Source of the DNA: Whitmania pigra
Taxonomy: Eukaryota; Annelida; Clitellata; Hirudinida; Haemopidae
Reading direction: 5' to 3'
DNA length: 64,000 nt
NCBI GenBank assembly: GCA_021613335.1
Contig: JAJTWR010000353.1
Coordinates: 353,501 to 417,500, forward strand
Of this stretch, positions 38,701 through 48,840 are shown piece by piece. The notes under the pieces were generated by a model. That model had not been told where the DNA came from. It saw nothing but the letters and a program-made list of their open reading frames with translations, and did not search any database. Position 1 is the stretch's first letter. Every line of letters begins with the position of its first letter. The translations under genes were made by a program, and so were the position numbers.

Positions 38701-41700
38701 ATGCTTTCCAAAGTCTTGTTTTCAAATTGCTTTGCAAGAGCATGATTTGTTCACAATTCAATAAGATCTCCCGTCAGCTCTTCATCATCTAACATATTAT
38801 CCATATTGTAAGAATATGGATTCATAATACTTTTTTATTCTGAAATTTTCAATTTTCCAGCTGAAAAACTTAACTATGTACCTTTAGAAAGAGTCATTGT
38901 CTTTTTCTCTGCTGGTTAATTTTCACACCCCTTGAAATTCTATCATGCACCCATGGTTGGGAACCCCTGCTATAAATTATGGAAATCATGGTCAATTGCT
39001 TTTTACTTTGAATGTGTGATAAACAAGATTTGATATTTTAATTACTTTTTTGTCAGGTCAACATGCAGAAGACAATCGTGAAAGTGTTGCGATGATAACT
39101 AAAACGAGTGATTTTTTTCACATCTTAACTTTAAAACTTAAAATTTATGGCTTATAATGTCTTTGCAAATGTTAGTTTTTTGACATGTTATTTACAAATC
39201 AATAGAGCTGCATGACTCTATATAAAACATGCTTCAATGTGTTGCCGTAAAATGTCTTAAACATAATAAATGAAAAATATCCCCAAAAGCAAAGAATTTA
39301 GAAGAGACCCTTCCAACCCATTTGTTATTTAAATATATTTTAAAGATTAAGCAATGTGGCCTAGAATCTCTTTTATAAGTTCTTTATATATTAGTTAAGT
39401 TTATTTCATTTTAAGTTATTAGGCATTCTTAAGTAAACTTTCTAAATTTATGTTTCACTTAGAGGATGAAATGGCAATTGCTGAACAGAATATCAAGACA
39501 CATCGCCCTAGGCTTTGTAAAGACATGGACTCAGACAAGGGACTCTTTTGGGCAGCTCTCAAGGAAGGGAAAAACAGTTTTACTCTTGAGGATCATCAGA
39601 CCTGCTTGAAGGTACAGTGTAACCCACTTATCTAGACCTCAGTTAAGTCGCCAAATCTATTAAGTCGACGTTTTGGAACCTCCAAATTCCCACTTTGTCA
39701 TAGCATTTTCTCATTGGTTACGTCAATTCATTTGTGTCGCTTAACCCGATACACCGTTACTGATTTTGTCTGAGAGGTAATGCTGTAGCCATTCTGGTTT
39801 TTTTTCCTGTTCTGTTTTTTGTTTTAAAAATTTCTGGAAGTGTTAAGAGAGAACTAGAGCTTTAGTCAATAGAGAGAAATGTAGAAAAAAATAATTACAA
39901 AGGTTTGTATCCAGAATAGGCGGTGGTTCTTATTGCAAATTGGTAAATCTCTGCTCTTAGTGGTGCTCAATGTGGTTCACACATGCATTTTGTTGTGTGC
40001 ACCAGTGATGGGCAAATCTCAAATCGAATCTCAATGGTCAAATCTCAAATCATTTGTAAAATGATTCAAATCTCAAATAGATTTTCAAAATTCCAAATCA
40101 AATCAAATCCCAAATGCCCGAATCAAATCAAATCTTCCAAAATTTACTGCTGCCGTAGCTTCGCAAATCTTTTTGTGCAAAACACAATGAAATTAACAGC
40201 CAACATTCATTTATGACATTTTTACAGTTTTATTACCATTTAAAAAAATCATTAAACCCAGTTTACGTTGTTCCTAAAACATGATTGTCCTGAAGAATAT
40301 CCTCATTGTCATCGAAATTTTCATCTGACAAAAATTTTGAAATTTCATCAATGTCATTCAATGGCTCTGAAGCCTCATCACGTTCTCTCATTTCACTTTT
40401 ATCTTCCTTATGATCAAATGCAAACCTGGCAACTTCCTCTGAAAATATTGTGAAGGCTTTAAGCATGTTTCTGGCATTGTCAGTAACAACACATCCAATG
40501 TCAATGCTCTGTATCCCATACTGTATCCCATACTCTGACAGTATTTCCTCAAAAGCTGCACAAATATTTTTTCCTGTATGTTTTGACCCGAAGTGTCTGT
40601 AAGCAACTGTTTTGTTTTCAGCTGAAAGCTTTCGTCAAACTAGTGGAATTTTACTCCTATAATTGGTTAAAATGAACGGCTTTTCGTCCTTTGGCTGTCT
40701 TTAAGAAATTTCGCTAAAATATTGCGCTAAGATATTTCCTGCTATCTAACTAACACGTAACCTACAACAATGTTTATTTAACGAGGATATAGAATTCTTA
40801 AATTTATAACCATTTTTAAAAAATTAAAAATATATAACCATCTTTATTTCAATGATTCGATTTGAAAAAGCAAATCGAATAAAAAAAAGGCGAATCAAAT
40901 CAAAATCGCGGAGGCCAAAATCGAATCCAACAATGTTCAAATCGAATCGCAACCTTGCCTAAATCACGATTTGATTTGCCCATCACTGGTGTGTACTCTC
41001 AGTTGTGAACACACATTATGTTCATAAAGAAATTGCAAGAACATATTAATATACGGTCGACGTATGGATTTTCGGTCATCTCGACGCTTTTTGGCAAATC
41101 CCTAGGCTGGTGACGTAACTGAGTTCGACTGTATTTTCAAAAATATTATTTAATATTTAATTTCAAATTAAATTCTTTTATGTAATTTTACTGAATATTA
41201 CTTCCAGATGACCTCAATGGAAAGAAATGGAAAAATTCTAGATCTAGCCCTAAAGCAAAAACCTAAAATTAAAAGCCTTGTCTATGCCTTAGTTTTGTCA
41301 GAGCAGCCCTCACTGGCTAAACTGATTAGTGAAACCTTGTCCAATGAAGATTTCAAAGAAAAAAGTGACGAGTGGAGTCCTGGAGTGTCCTACAAACAAA
41401 AGCTAACAAACAACAGAGTTTTTATCTTAAAGAACCTTGATTTGAATGAAGAACTTTGGTCTCATATGAGGGAGAAGGATGCATTCAATCTAGAAGATTA
41501 TGAAACATGCAAAGCAAAGGTGTAGATTTATATGATTATTAGATTAAGCCAAAGCATTAAACTGCCTTAACTATAAAGATGATGTTTAATTCATTTTAAG
41601 ACAACAGAATATGAAGGCAAAGATTACATCATAGATATAATGCTGAAAGATGAGCAAAAATATCGAAGTTTCTTGGAAGCACTGAAAAACTCAGAAAATT

Positions 41701-41729
41701 ATCTGCTTGACAAGTTTATGGAAGATTGA
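35752..41729 (+). CDS. TNF-receptor-like membrane protein with two C-terminal CARD-type domains
   Basis: Ten exons join in phase (35752-35848, 36593-36697, 36776-36838, 37488-37508, 37885-37993, 38060-38079, 39057-39107, 39463-39611, 41208-41519, 41601-41729) to give 351 residues. Order: signal peptide (1-20); a cysteine-rich TNFR module (about 24-85) with 'CVDCPTGTF', 'PHTPC' and 'IVPGNTTHDRICG'; a transmembrane helix (about 103-127, 'WVGFALVVLVVVVVVVIILI'); a juxtamembrane tail of about 30 residues; and two death folds at about 160-247 and 268-348. These fit the CARD pattern best: 'IKTHRPRLCKDMD', 'SFTLEDHQTC', 'GKILDLALKQ' and 'SLVYAL', with the second as 'LTNNRVFILKNLD', 'FNLEDYETC' and 'DYIIDIML'. 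TNFR members usually carry death domains or TRAF-binding tails, so this combination is unusual. Ligand and partners are unknown; apoptotic or NF-kB signalling through CARD adaptors is inference. The two smallest exons (37488-37508, 38060-38079) are the least certain. Confidence 0.8.
38174..38969 (-). mobile_element. Degenerate hAT transposon in an intron of the TNFR-CARD gene
   Basis: The ends are inverted repeats: left 'caaggattcccaacc', right (reverse complement) 'caggggttcccaacc'. They are flanked by near-identical 8-mers 'gtataaat' (38166-38173) and 'ctataaat' (38970-38977), the 8-bp target duplication expected of hAT elements. On the minus strand around 38470-38640 a remnant of the hAT C-terminal dimerisation region is readable: 'FGFSSVLPIKTK', then after a 1-base frame change 'IRNRLNPQADMQIAIS' and 'FDKIISKKQ'. 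The upstream Tyr codon of the usual 'YLC' motif is a TAA stop, so the element is dead. It lies between the exons at 38060-38079 and 39057-39107. Confidence 0.82.
39613..41133. mobile_element. Pogo/Tigger-like element split by a nested hAT
   Basis: Left end 'cagtgtaacccacttatct' at 39615 and right end (reverse complement) 'cagtcgaactcagttacgtc' at 41131 are imperfect inverted repeats flanked by TA (39613-39614 and 41132-41133). Inner 'gtcgacgttttgg' and 'cgtcgag' motifs recall Tigger/pogo ends. Without the nested hAT the element is about 530 bp and carries no readable transposase, so it would be a non-autonomous (MITE-like) copy. Its left TA overlaps the donor of the exon at 39463-39611. Confidence 0.6.
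40003..40988 (-). mobile_element. hAT transposon nested in the pogo-like element
   Basis: Terminal inverted repeats begin 'cagtgatgggcaaatc' on the left and, read in reverse complement, 'cagtgatgggcaaatcaaat' on the right. The flanking 8-mers 'gtgtgcac' (39995-40002) and 'gtgtgtac' (40989-40996) differ at one base. Subterminal regions are rich in 'aaatcaaatc' repeats. The minus strand at about 40263-40620 encodes part of a hAT transposase: 'HFGSKHTGKNICAAFEEIL', 'VVTDNARNMLKAF' and an acidic stretch. The open frame covers only part of a transposase, so the copy is internally deleted. Confidence 0.8.
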
Positions 41730-42071
41730 ATACTTAAAAACAACTATCATTGCAACCTTTAGCAATCATTTTTGAGTATGATCTGTTGAATTTGCTATTG
41801 CTGCCTTGCCTTTTTGTGAGCCAGTTTTTGAAATTATTTCATAAAGGCTCTTAAATCTGTTTATTGTCTAAAACAGGCATAAGGCCCTTTTCAACCACAT
41901 AAGAGTGCTGACAAAGTTTACTGTAATTGTCCCATTTAATGGCAAAAATTGCAGTATAAATGTTAAAATGAACCAATGTCTATAAAATTTAATTTAAGGT
42001 GTGAAATTAAAAAGTTGTGATGATTTTAATTACCATGGTTTATCTTTGCAGGTTAGCTAGTCTAAGGATTT

Positions 42072-42447
42072 ATGTTCTTTGTATTTTGTTGGTTGTTGTC
42101 TGCTTTGGCTTATAAACTCATCACTCAGTTGTATGATGTCATCAAGTGCTTCATTAGTAAACTTAGGTTGTGGAAGTATAAGTTGTCACATGGAAATTTG
42201 GTCAACTTTCCTAACTGGCAAGATCTCAAAACCCTGCCAATACTGAGTTTTTACTTGCCTTTGCCAAGAGAATCACCTGGAGTTGTTGCATAAGAATTAC
42301 AGGAAAGATTTCGTGATTTCTCATCCTTTGAACATCACTTTGCATTATTCTCAGCACCATTCACCTTTGATATTGTCAAGGCAGAGGAAATGTTGCAGAT
42401 GGAACTATTAGAGATGCAGTTGGTTAGCAACACAACATGCTAACTAA
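42072..42447 (+). pseudogene. hAT transposase fragment (GTF2IRD2/ZBED-like)
   Basis: In one frame on the plus strand: 'ISKLRLWKYKLSHGNLVNFP', then a TAA at 42291-42293, then 'ELQERFRDFSSFEHHFALFS', 'PFTFDI' and 'MLQMELLEMQL'. This matches the segment of domesticated-type hAT transposases that reads 'F..KL.LW...L..G....FP' and 'ELQ.RF.DF....P.F.LF..PF'. No start, ends or catalytic region are visible. It lies between the convergent stop codons of the TNFR-CARD gene and NPEPPS, probably in a 3' UTR. Confidence 0.7.
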
Positions 42448-42504
42448 ATTTACTTCAAAAAATTATAATATCAGTGTTTTAGGTTTGGTGGTACCGAAAA
42501 TACC

Positions 42505-42705
42505 CTATGTGGCCCACGGTGCTATTTGAGTTTGACTAGCCTGGTCTAAAAGGCTGCCATACTTGAGGCCCAAGCTTGCACTGAATAAGTTGCAGCTCCA
42601 TTCTCCTGAATGATTATGAAACCCAAAGCATTTTTCATCTGACATGTACCTGCAGTTCATCATGAGTTCTCCACAGGCCAACTGGAAGTGTTCTCCATCT
42701 TGCAT
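42505..42705 (-). other. PAN/apple-like cysteine-rich open frame, uncertain
   Basis: An open frame of 66 codons on the minus strand, just downstream of the NPEPPS stop, has a cysteine pattern 'CGELMMNC', 'EKCFGFHNHSGEWSCNLFS' that resembles a PAN/apple module. No neighbouring exons or clear signals join it to a gene. It may be a captured or decayed exon, or chance. Confidence 0.25.
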
Positions 42706-42892
42706 GATGAATTCAAGACAACAAATAATGCATTCTTTTTAATTTTATGATCAAACTAACAGAATTTTTATGTTGTCACCAGAGGAAAGAACCAACAATA
42801 GAAAGTTTAGTTAAAGATAGGCATGTCAATGTATTGGTCCAGAATTTAGATCTATTAGTCAATTTCTCCGAATCAGTCGATATTGAAGTACT

Positions 42893-45800
42893 TCAATATG
42901 ATGAAAGGAATGACTTCAGGAGGGGCACATCCCTTTCCAACTGCTCAATGTTAAGCTTGATGCTCTCAAGGCTTTGTTTGATGTTTCGCTCAGCACCTGG
43001 AGCCACATGCTTCTTGAAGAATTCCTGATAATTAGGAGAAAGAAGTTAAAGATAAAATTCAAAAAGGGGAACAACCGTCCAAAATTGGCGCCTCGCAAAT
43101 TACTCTTGTTACTGAAATCATGAAGTGATAAGTATGAAGTGCAAGAAGATTCTTTTTTAATACCTCGACATCATGTGCCATCTCTTGAGTTGCAAAGTCC
43201 TCAGTAGTGTTCTAAAGATGAGTGAAGTAATTAAGAATTAGCATTTTGGGAGCTTGTAGTAAATGCTAATTTAAACTGAAATAACCATATACCTTGATGA
43301 GGTGGGACAACAGATATCCACCTTGGTATCTTTCAGAAAGTTCAGACCATCTGCTCTTCACAAAATTCCAAGCAAGTTCACGACCTTTCACAGATCCCGT
43401 GACACCCACAATGCCAAATATTGTATCCTGTGACCTGACTTCAGGCTTTAGGTGAAAAAGTTACAAGTAGATCATCTCAAGATGATGCACCAAAAATGCT
43501 AAATCAAATTATTAAACATACACCCATAGAAAACTCCAAAACTTTATTGATAAGTTCAGGAGAGGTGACACATCCAAGAGATCTAAGGATTCTGACTTTC
43601 TCTTCTTGGAGATCTGTTGACCTGTAGAGCTGCATCAGCATGATTTTATCAGTGCATCTAAATTTTTAAAAAAATTGGTTCAGGACAATCAAATTACCTT
43701 TAATATGCATTCCATATCCTTCTCAGTCCCATGATACAACACAGTTCCATAGACCTAAGTTGAGAAGCAAAATTGAAATGAAATCAAAGTTGAATGTTGC
43801 AAATGAAAATTGCTTAAAATGCATTACAGCATTTCTCAAATCTCCAGAGAGTTTGTCTATTCCATCACAATGGTTCTTGAATCTCTTCCTTGCTTCTTGC
43901 ACAACTTCTGGATCATCACATTTGCCTAGCCTGCTGATGACCAAGCTCCTGAGCATAGCTGCCAGTGGACCTGAAATACATCCAGTCTCTCAATTAACTA
44001 GATTCTAAATCATGTAAGGACATAGAAGAAAACCTTAGCTTACTAAAAAATATAATTACATTAATAAATATGCAATATATAAATATAATTAATATATATA
44101 TACATAACAAAATCAGTGCCACAAAAATAGGATAAGTTTTTAAAAGTGTGACCAACCCTCACTCTCAGATGCATCCCAGCCTATAGACTTCATAACAGGA
44201 GTGAAAAGCTTCCTAAGGAATGACTTAAATTTATCATAGCAATCTGAGTACTGGTACAGCATTGAGAGGTTTGAGAGATTTGAATTCAAGTCAGTCCACA
44301 CAGTGTAATTTGTTTCATTTTCAAAGGATTCAACCACCTTCAGCACATCAGCAATATTTGTCACTCCTCCACGAGACTGGAATATATAAAATCAAATTCA
44401 ATACTGTTTGAAATTGAAAGCAATTAATTCATCATAATTTACGAGAGCAAAAAGATCATTTTGCAGAGCCAATCTGTCCCTTGGAGGTAGGGTCTTGCTC
44501 TTGATAGAAGGCAACAATTGGTGTAACATATCAGCAGAATAGTCAGTCCTGTAGAAGCCAATTCCTCCAACATTCAACTGAAAAATAATTCACCTTAGGC
44601 AAGTACAGTGAATAAATCTAGTTTAGAGATACTAACTTTTATCCATTCATCAGGCTTTATGTCATTTAATGTGACAATAGTTTGTTTTTTATCAAAGACA
44701 AATTTGTGAATGACAGCAGTAGGGTTTGAAGCAGAGCATATTGAAATTGGGACCATCCAAACATGTCCAGATGCTGTTTAACACCAATGTAACATCATCA
44801 AATCTCTGGCAAATATATACACAGAAATAGTGTGCACATTTTCCAGTGCCATTGTCCTGCATGCAGCTAAATAGCATATGTAGCTAAAATGTGTCTTGTT
44901 CACAACCCAGCTTGAACTGCTATGTAGGTGATTTAACAAAAGCACTTCTGATACCATGCTTAAGGTGGCATACAAATGAAATACAAAATTAAGACTACCA
45001 TCTTTTGAACCATCTGCAACAAATCTTTCTTGTTTCAATGTGAGGGTCCTCAATGTACCTTGAACTTGCTGGCTCACCTGTTACACCGACATACATGAAA
45101 TGTGCATAACACAAAAACATAGCATTAAAACTGTTTCTTAAAATGTCATCACAATTTACCTGAATGACTGGGTAGCCCATCTGCTTGGTCCAAGTTGTCA
45201 TTATCTCACTTATTGGTTTGCCACTGGCCTCAGCAAGAGCAGCCCACAAATCTTCAGTAAAGGTGTTTTTGTATTTGTGTCTAGTCAAGTATAGATTCAT
45301 GCCTTTGCGATAGTCCTTGAAATAAGAATGATCAATCAATATCAGTAAACATTGAAAAAAGTGCAAATAACCATTTTCTAACACTATCTCCTATGTAGTC
45401 ATGAAGCATCCTGATGACTGAGGCTCCCTTGCAATAGGAGATTGAATCAAATATTTCATCAATCTCAGATGGATGACCAACAGCAACCTACCAATAAATT
45501 AAAGGTTATAGATTTGTAGCAAAATTGTCAGACATCTAAATTTTGATTGCAATGAATATGCCAATAATTCACTCTTGCCTCGATTGGGTGACTATTTTTA
45601 AGGGCATCAAGGTTAAGAGCTTCGCTAAAATCCGAACTGGCAAACTGTGTCCAAATGTCAAATTCAGGGAAACAGTGATCCACACACAAGTACTCAATCC
45701 ATGAAGCAAATCCTTCATTTAGCCACAAGTGGGTCCACCATTCCTGTGTTGAAAATATATTCCATTTACAAGACCAGACAATAAGACCACAATAGTATAA

Positions 45801-47559
45801 GAATACACAATGTTTATATTGATATATTCAAATCAGAAAATGCTAATATTTGTAGCCATTGTAAAGATTAGCAAATACCATTGGATAAAATTGTTGCTGC
45901 ATTCTTGTGTTTGACAAGAAGCAATCAAATTATCATCACTGCAGCTAACTTGTTCTGCTGAGATCTTGCATAACAGACAAACATATAATTTTGACACTAA
46001 CAAATACATGACACCATTCAGATCAAGTTATTCCAATTATAACAATAGCAGCCACAATCCCGCTTTATAGAATTCCTATTAGTTAGCTATTAAAAAGCAA
46101 TCAGAGCAAGACCAAAGCATACCTGCAAAAAAATCACTAACCATTGTGACAAGATTTCCAAACCATTGATGGGCAATTTCGTGACCAACAACCAGTGCAA
46201 CTCGCTGCTTAGTCGCAGTACTCGAATTTGATTCATCAATGAGGAGAGCTGTTTCTCTGTATGTCACTAAGCCCCAGTTCTCCATTGCTCCTGTACATTT
46301 AAAAGAATACAAATACTCATTTATGCCACACATAAAAACCTAGTCCCTAAAAAATAACCTGCTGCAAAGTCAGCAATGGCAATCAAGTCCATTTTTGGAA
46401 GAGGATAAGCTACATTAAAATAGTCCTTGTAAAAAGGCAAGGTCTTTGTAGCCACCTTTCAACAAAAAAAAACTATATTTAATAATTATTCATCTTTGCC
46501 ATCATCAGTTAAAAAAACCAACACTGAGGGCAAAAAGTCCCTGTTCTTTTTTGCCTAAAGGAGTGTAAACTCTCACAAGCACACCATCTGAATCTTTGGC
46601 TTCCACAAAGTCATATTCACCAATAACAAAAGCCACCAAATAGGTGGACATGATGGGGCTTCTATCAAAAGATAACACTTTCAACTCAGGATCAGTTTCA
46701 TGAGCACCCTCCTTTTTCACAGGCTTTCAAATATAATGAATGTTCAAAACAACTCTTCAACTCAAAATATAATAAACTGATAAAATAACTTACCATGTTG
46801 GAGAGAGCAACTCTGTCTTTTGGAACAACAAGAGTGATATCAAAAGTTGCTTTTATAGCTGGTTCATCCCAGCAAGGAAATGCTTGTCTAGCATCTGTTG
46901 GCTATTAAAAATAAAAAACAGTTTTATGTAATGAACAACATTTCACTCCACAAAAATATGACCTCAAATTGTGTAACAGCAGCATATTTTTCTTCACCAG
47001 ATGGTGAGGTGTACTTGCTCCTATAAAATCCTTTCAATTTATCATTTAGTTGACCCTTGAAATCAAGGTAAAGGGTTCCTGCTCCAACCTGTTAAAGGTA
47101 AAATAACCCAATAAGTATACAATTAACTCAATGTTGAGACTAGTAACACATGCCTGCAACTCTTCTGGAAATGTCAGAGTAACAGTCTCGTCTTCTTTTG
47201 AATATCCGACATCTATCTGGCTATCAAAAGCTTTTAAAAAAAAATAAATAAATTAGGTTTTTAATGAATAATACAAGCCTTAGATAGAAATACCTTGAGA
47301 AGCAGATCTGAACTTTACAGATGAAATGTCAATTTCTATGCTGTTCAAAACCACGCTTTTGGTCGCTTGATGAGTCTACAAGTCATACGTAAGCGTATAG
47401 CTCTCGCAAAATTTATTGAGAATAATTTGATATAACCTCAACTGATATCTCTGCTGAACCATCAAAAGTGAATTTGTTCAGATCAGGTTTAAATTTAAGA
47501 GCATAATTTACAGGCAAAACATTCTTTGGCAAGCGCTGAAATTCATTCTTGCCCGCCAT
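42893..47559 (-). CDS. NPEPPS: Puromycin-sensitive aminopeptidase (M1 zinc metallopeptidase)
   Basis: NPEPPS removes N-terminal residues from peptides in the cytosol. Exons in phase: 47437-47559, 47294-47375, 47154-47230, 46963-47088, 46794-46901, 46523-46723, 46359-46455, 46142-46290, 45579-45743, 45383-45487, 45160-45315, 44999-45077, 44637-44773, 44443-44577, 44157-44376, 43828-43970, 43698-43754, 43522-43629, 43293-43445, 43164-43211 and 42893-43024. The product is 866 residues (human 875 from its internal Met). Key motifs: exopeptidase 'GAMEN' at 272-276, zinc-binding 'HEIAH' at 308-312 and the third ligand Glu331 in '[10 protein letters not shown]'. The C-terminal helical domain is complete. 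The frame is open upstream to an ATG at 47706, adding 49 residues like the extended N-terminus of human NPEPPS. Two introns seem to use GC donors (after 45579 and 47154). Confidence 0.96.
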
Positions 47560-48031
47560 TTTTGATTTTTTCAGTGAGCACCCAAAATAAAGCCTAAAAC
47601 TATCTATGCTAAAAACCCTCAACGCAGACAAGCTTATGCACGGAAGTCGCCTGCAAACAAAAATCATGATCAATTTTCTAGCGGCATACAAATGAATCTT
47701 TAACACATAGTAATGATTTTCTATAATCCCTACTTTAATAAAAATAAAAACTTAATAAAAGCACATTTATTATTAAATTTATATTTGCAGTTTTGATTGG
47801 TTTATTATTTAATTTTAATGAGTTGATAAAATTAAATGTTATATCTGAAATAAATAAAAATAATTGTTAAATGACAACATTACAACAAATATGTTTTTTC
47901 AATTATTTATTTCTTATTTAAAACTTTGATTAACTTTTGTTTGAACACACTAACTTTTAAATATTGATTCGGCGAGATTTATTTTAGTGGCGGGTTAATT
48001 TTATGTAATAGTTGTAAAGTTGGTCTTCAGC
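47560..48031. promoter_or_regulatory. Shared divergent promoter region of NPEPPS and LSM7
   Basis: The start codons of NPEPPS (47559, or 47706 for the long form) and LSM7 (48032) are 325-472 bases apart and point away from each other. No TATA box stands out. The long NPEPPS leader would occupy 47560-47706. Confidence 0.45.
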
Positions 48032-48840
48032 ATGTCTCAGGTACATTCAAAATGAAGGAATTTTTTGAACGGGGAAAAAACATATTCGCACAATGATTTG
48101 TGCTTATTTACTTCAAATCGCCATGTTTTGATCGCACTATTCCGTCATCACATTATTTTTTTAATATCTTGCAGTTGCCCTTAATTTGGTTAGAAACTGC
48201 ATTTTTTAGTTCTTGATTTCGTAATTTTATTTGGCAAATGCGTGACCATCCCAAGTTTATGCGATTTCAAATCAGTCAATTGTAATTTTTAGCAGCATCA
48301 AAACCACGTTTAGTCGGATATTTGTTGGAAATTGCTTTATTACACACACATATATATTTAAGCATGTTAAGTATTTCATTCATCCAGCAAACTGATAAAG
48401 ACAAGGATAAGAAGAAGAAAGAATCAATTCTTGATTTAAATAAGTACTTGGACAAGCCAATCAGGGTCAAATTTGCTGGAGGAAGAGAAGGTAATGCATA
48501 AATCATTCCGCTATCTATCATTTCAGTTAAGCTTTCTGATTATATTATCTTATTCCAGCCAGCGGCACCCTTAAAGGTTATGATCCGCTGCTCAACTTGG
48601 TGTTAGACAGAACTGTGGAACATGTTCGAGGTTAACCATACACATTCTAATGCATTTAAAAGTCTTTTTGGTTAATGGATTTTCCCAAATTACATGCTAG
48701 ATCCCGATGACCCCTTCAAGGTAACAGAGGATACAAGATCACTTGGGTTGGTGGTCTGCAGAGGCACATCAGTTGTTCTCATATGCCCGGTTGATGGAAT
48801 GGAGGCCATTGCAAATCCTTTCATCCAACAAGATGTATAG
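48032..48840 (+). CDS. LSM7: LSM7, U6 snRNA-associated Sm-like protein
   Basis: LSM7 is a subunit of the LSM1-7 ring (mRNA decapping) and the LSM2-8 ring (U6 snRNA). Four exons join in phase (48032-48040, 48388-48490, 48559-48630, 48701-48840) to give 107 residues (human 103). The Sm fold is plain: 'ESILDLNKYLDKPIRVKFAG', 'GREASGTLKGYDPLLNLVLD' (Sm1), and 'LGLVVCRGTSVVLICPVDGM' (Sm2), ending 'NPFIQQDV'. The first coding exon holds only three codons; it is supported by an ATG followed by a GT donor and by in-phase joining to the Lys/Asp-rich segment typical of the LSM7 N-terminus. Confidence 0.95.

Noticed and set aside
38471..38764. Plus-strand open frame of 97 codons in a TNFR-CARD intron
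   Set aside because: The opposite strand reads as a degenerate hAT transposase with recognisable motifs, so this frame is a shadow.
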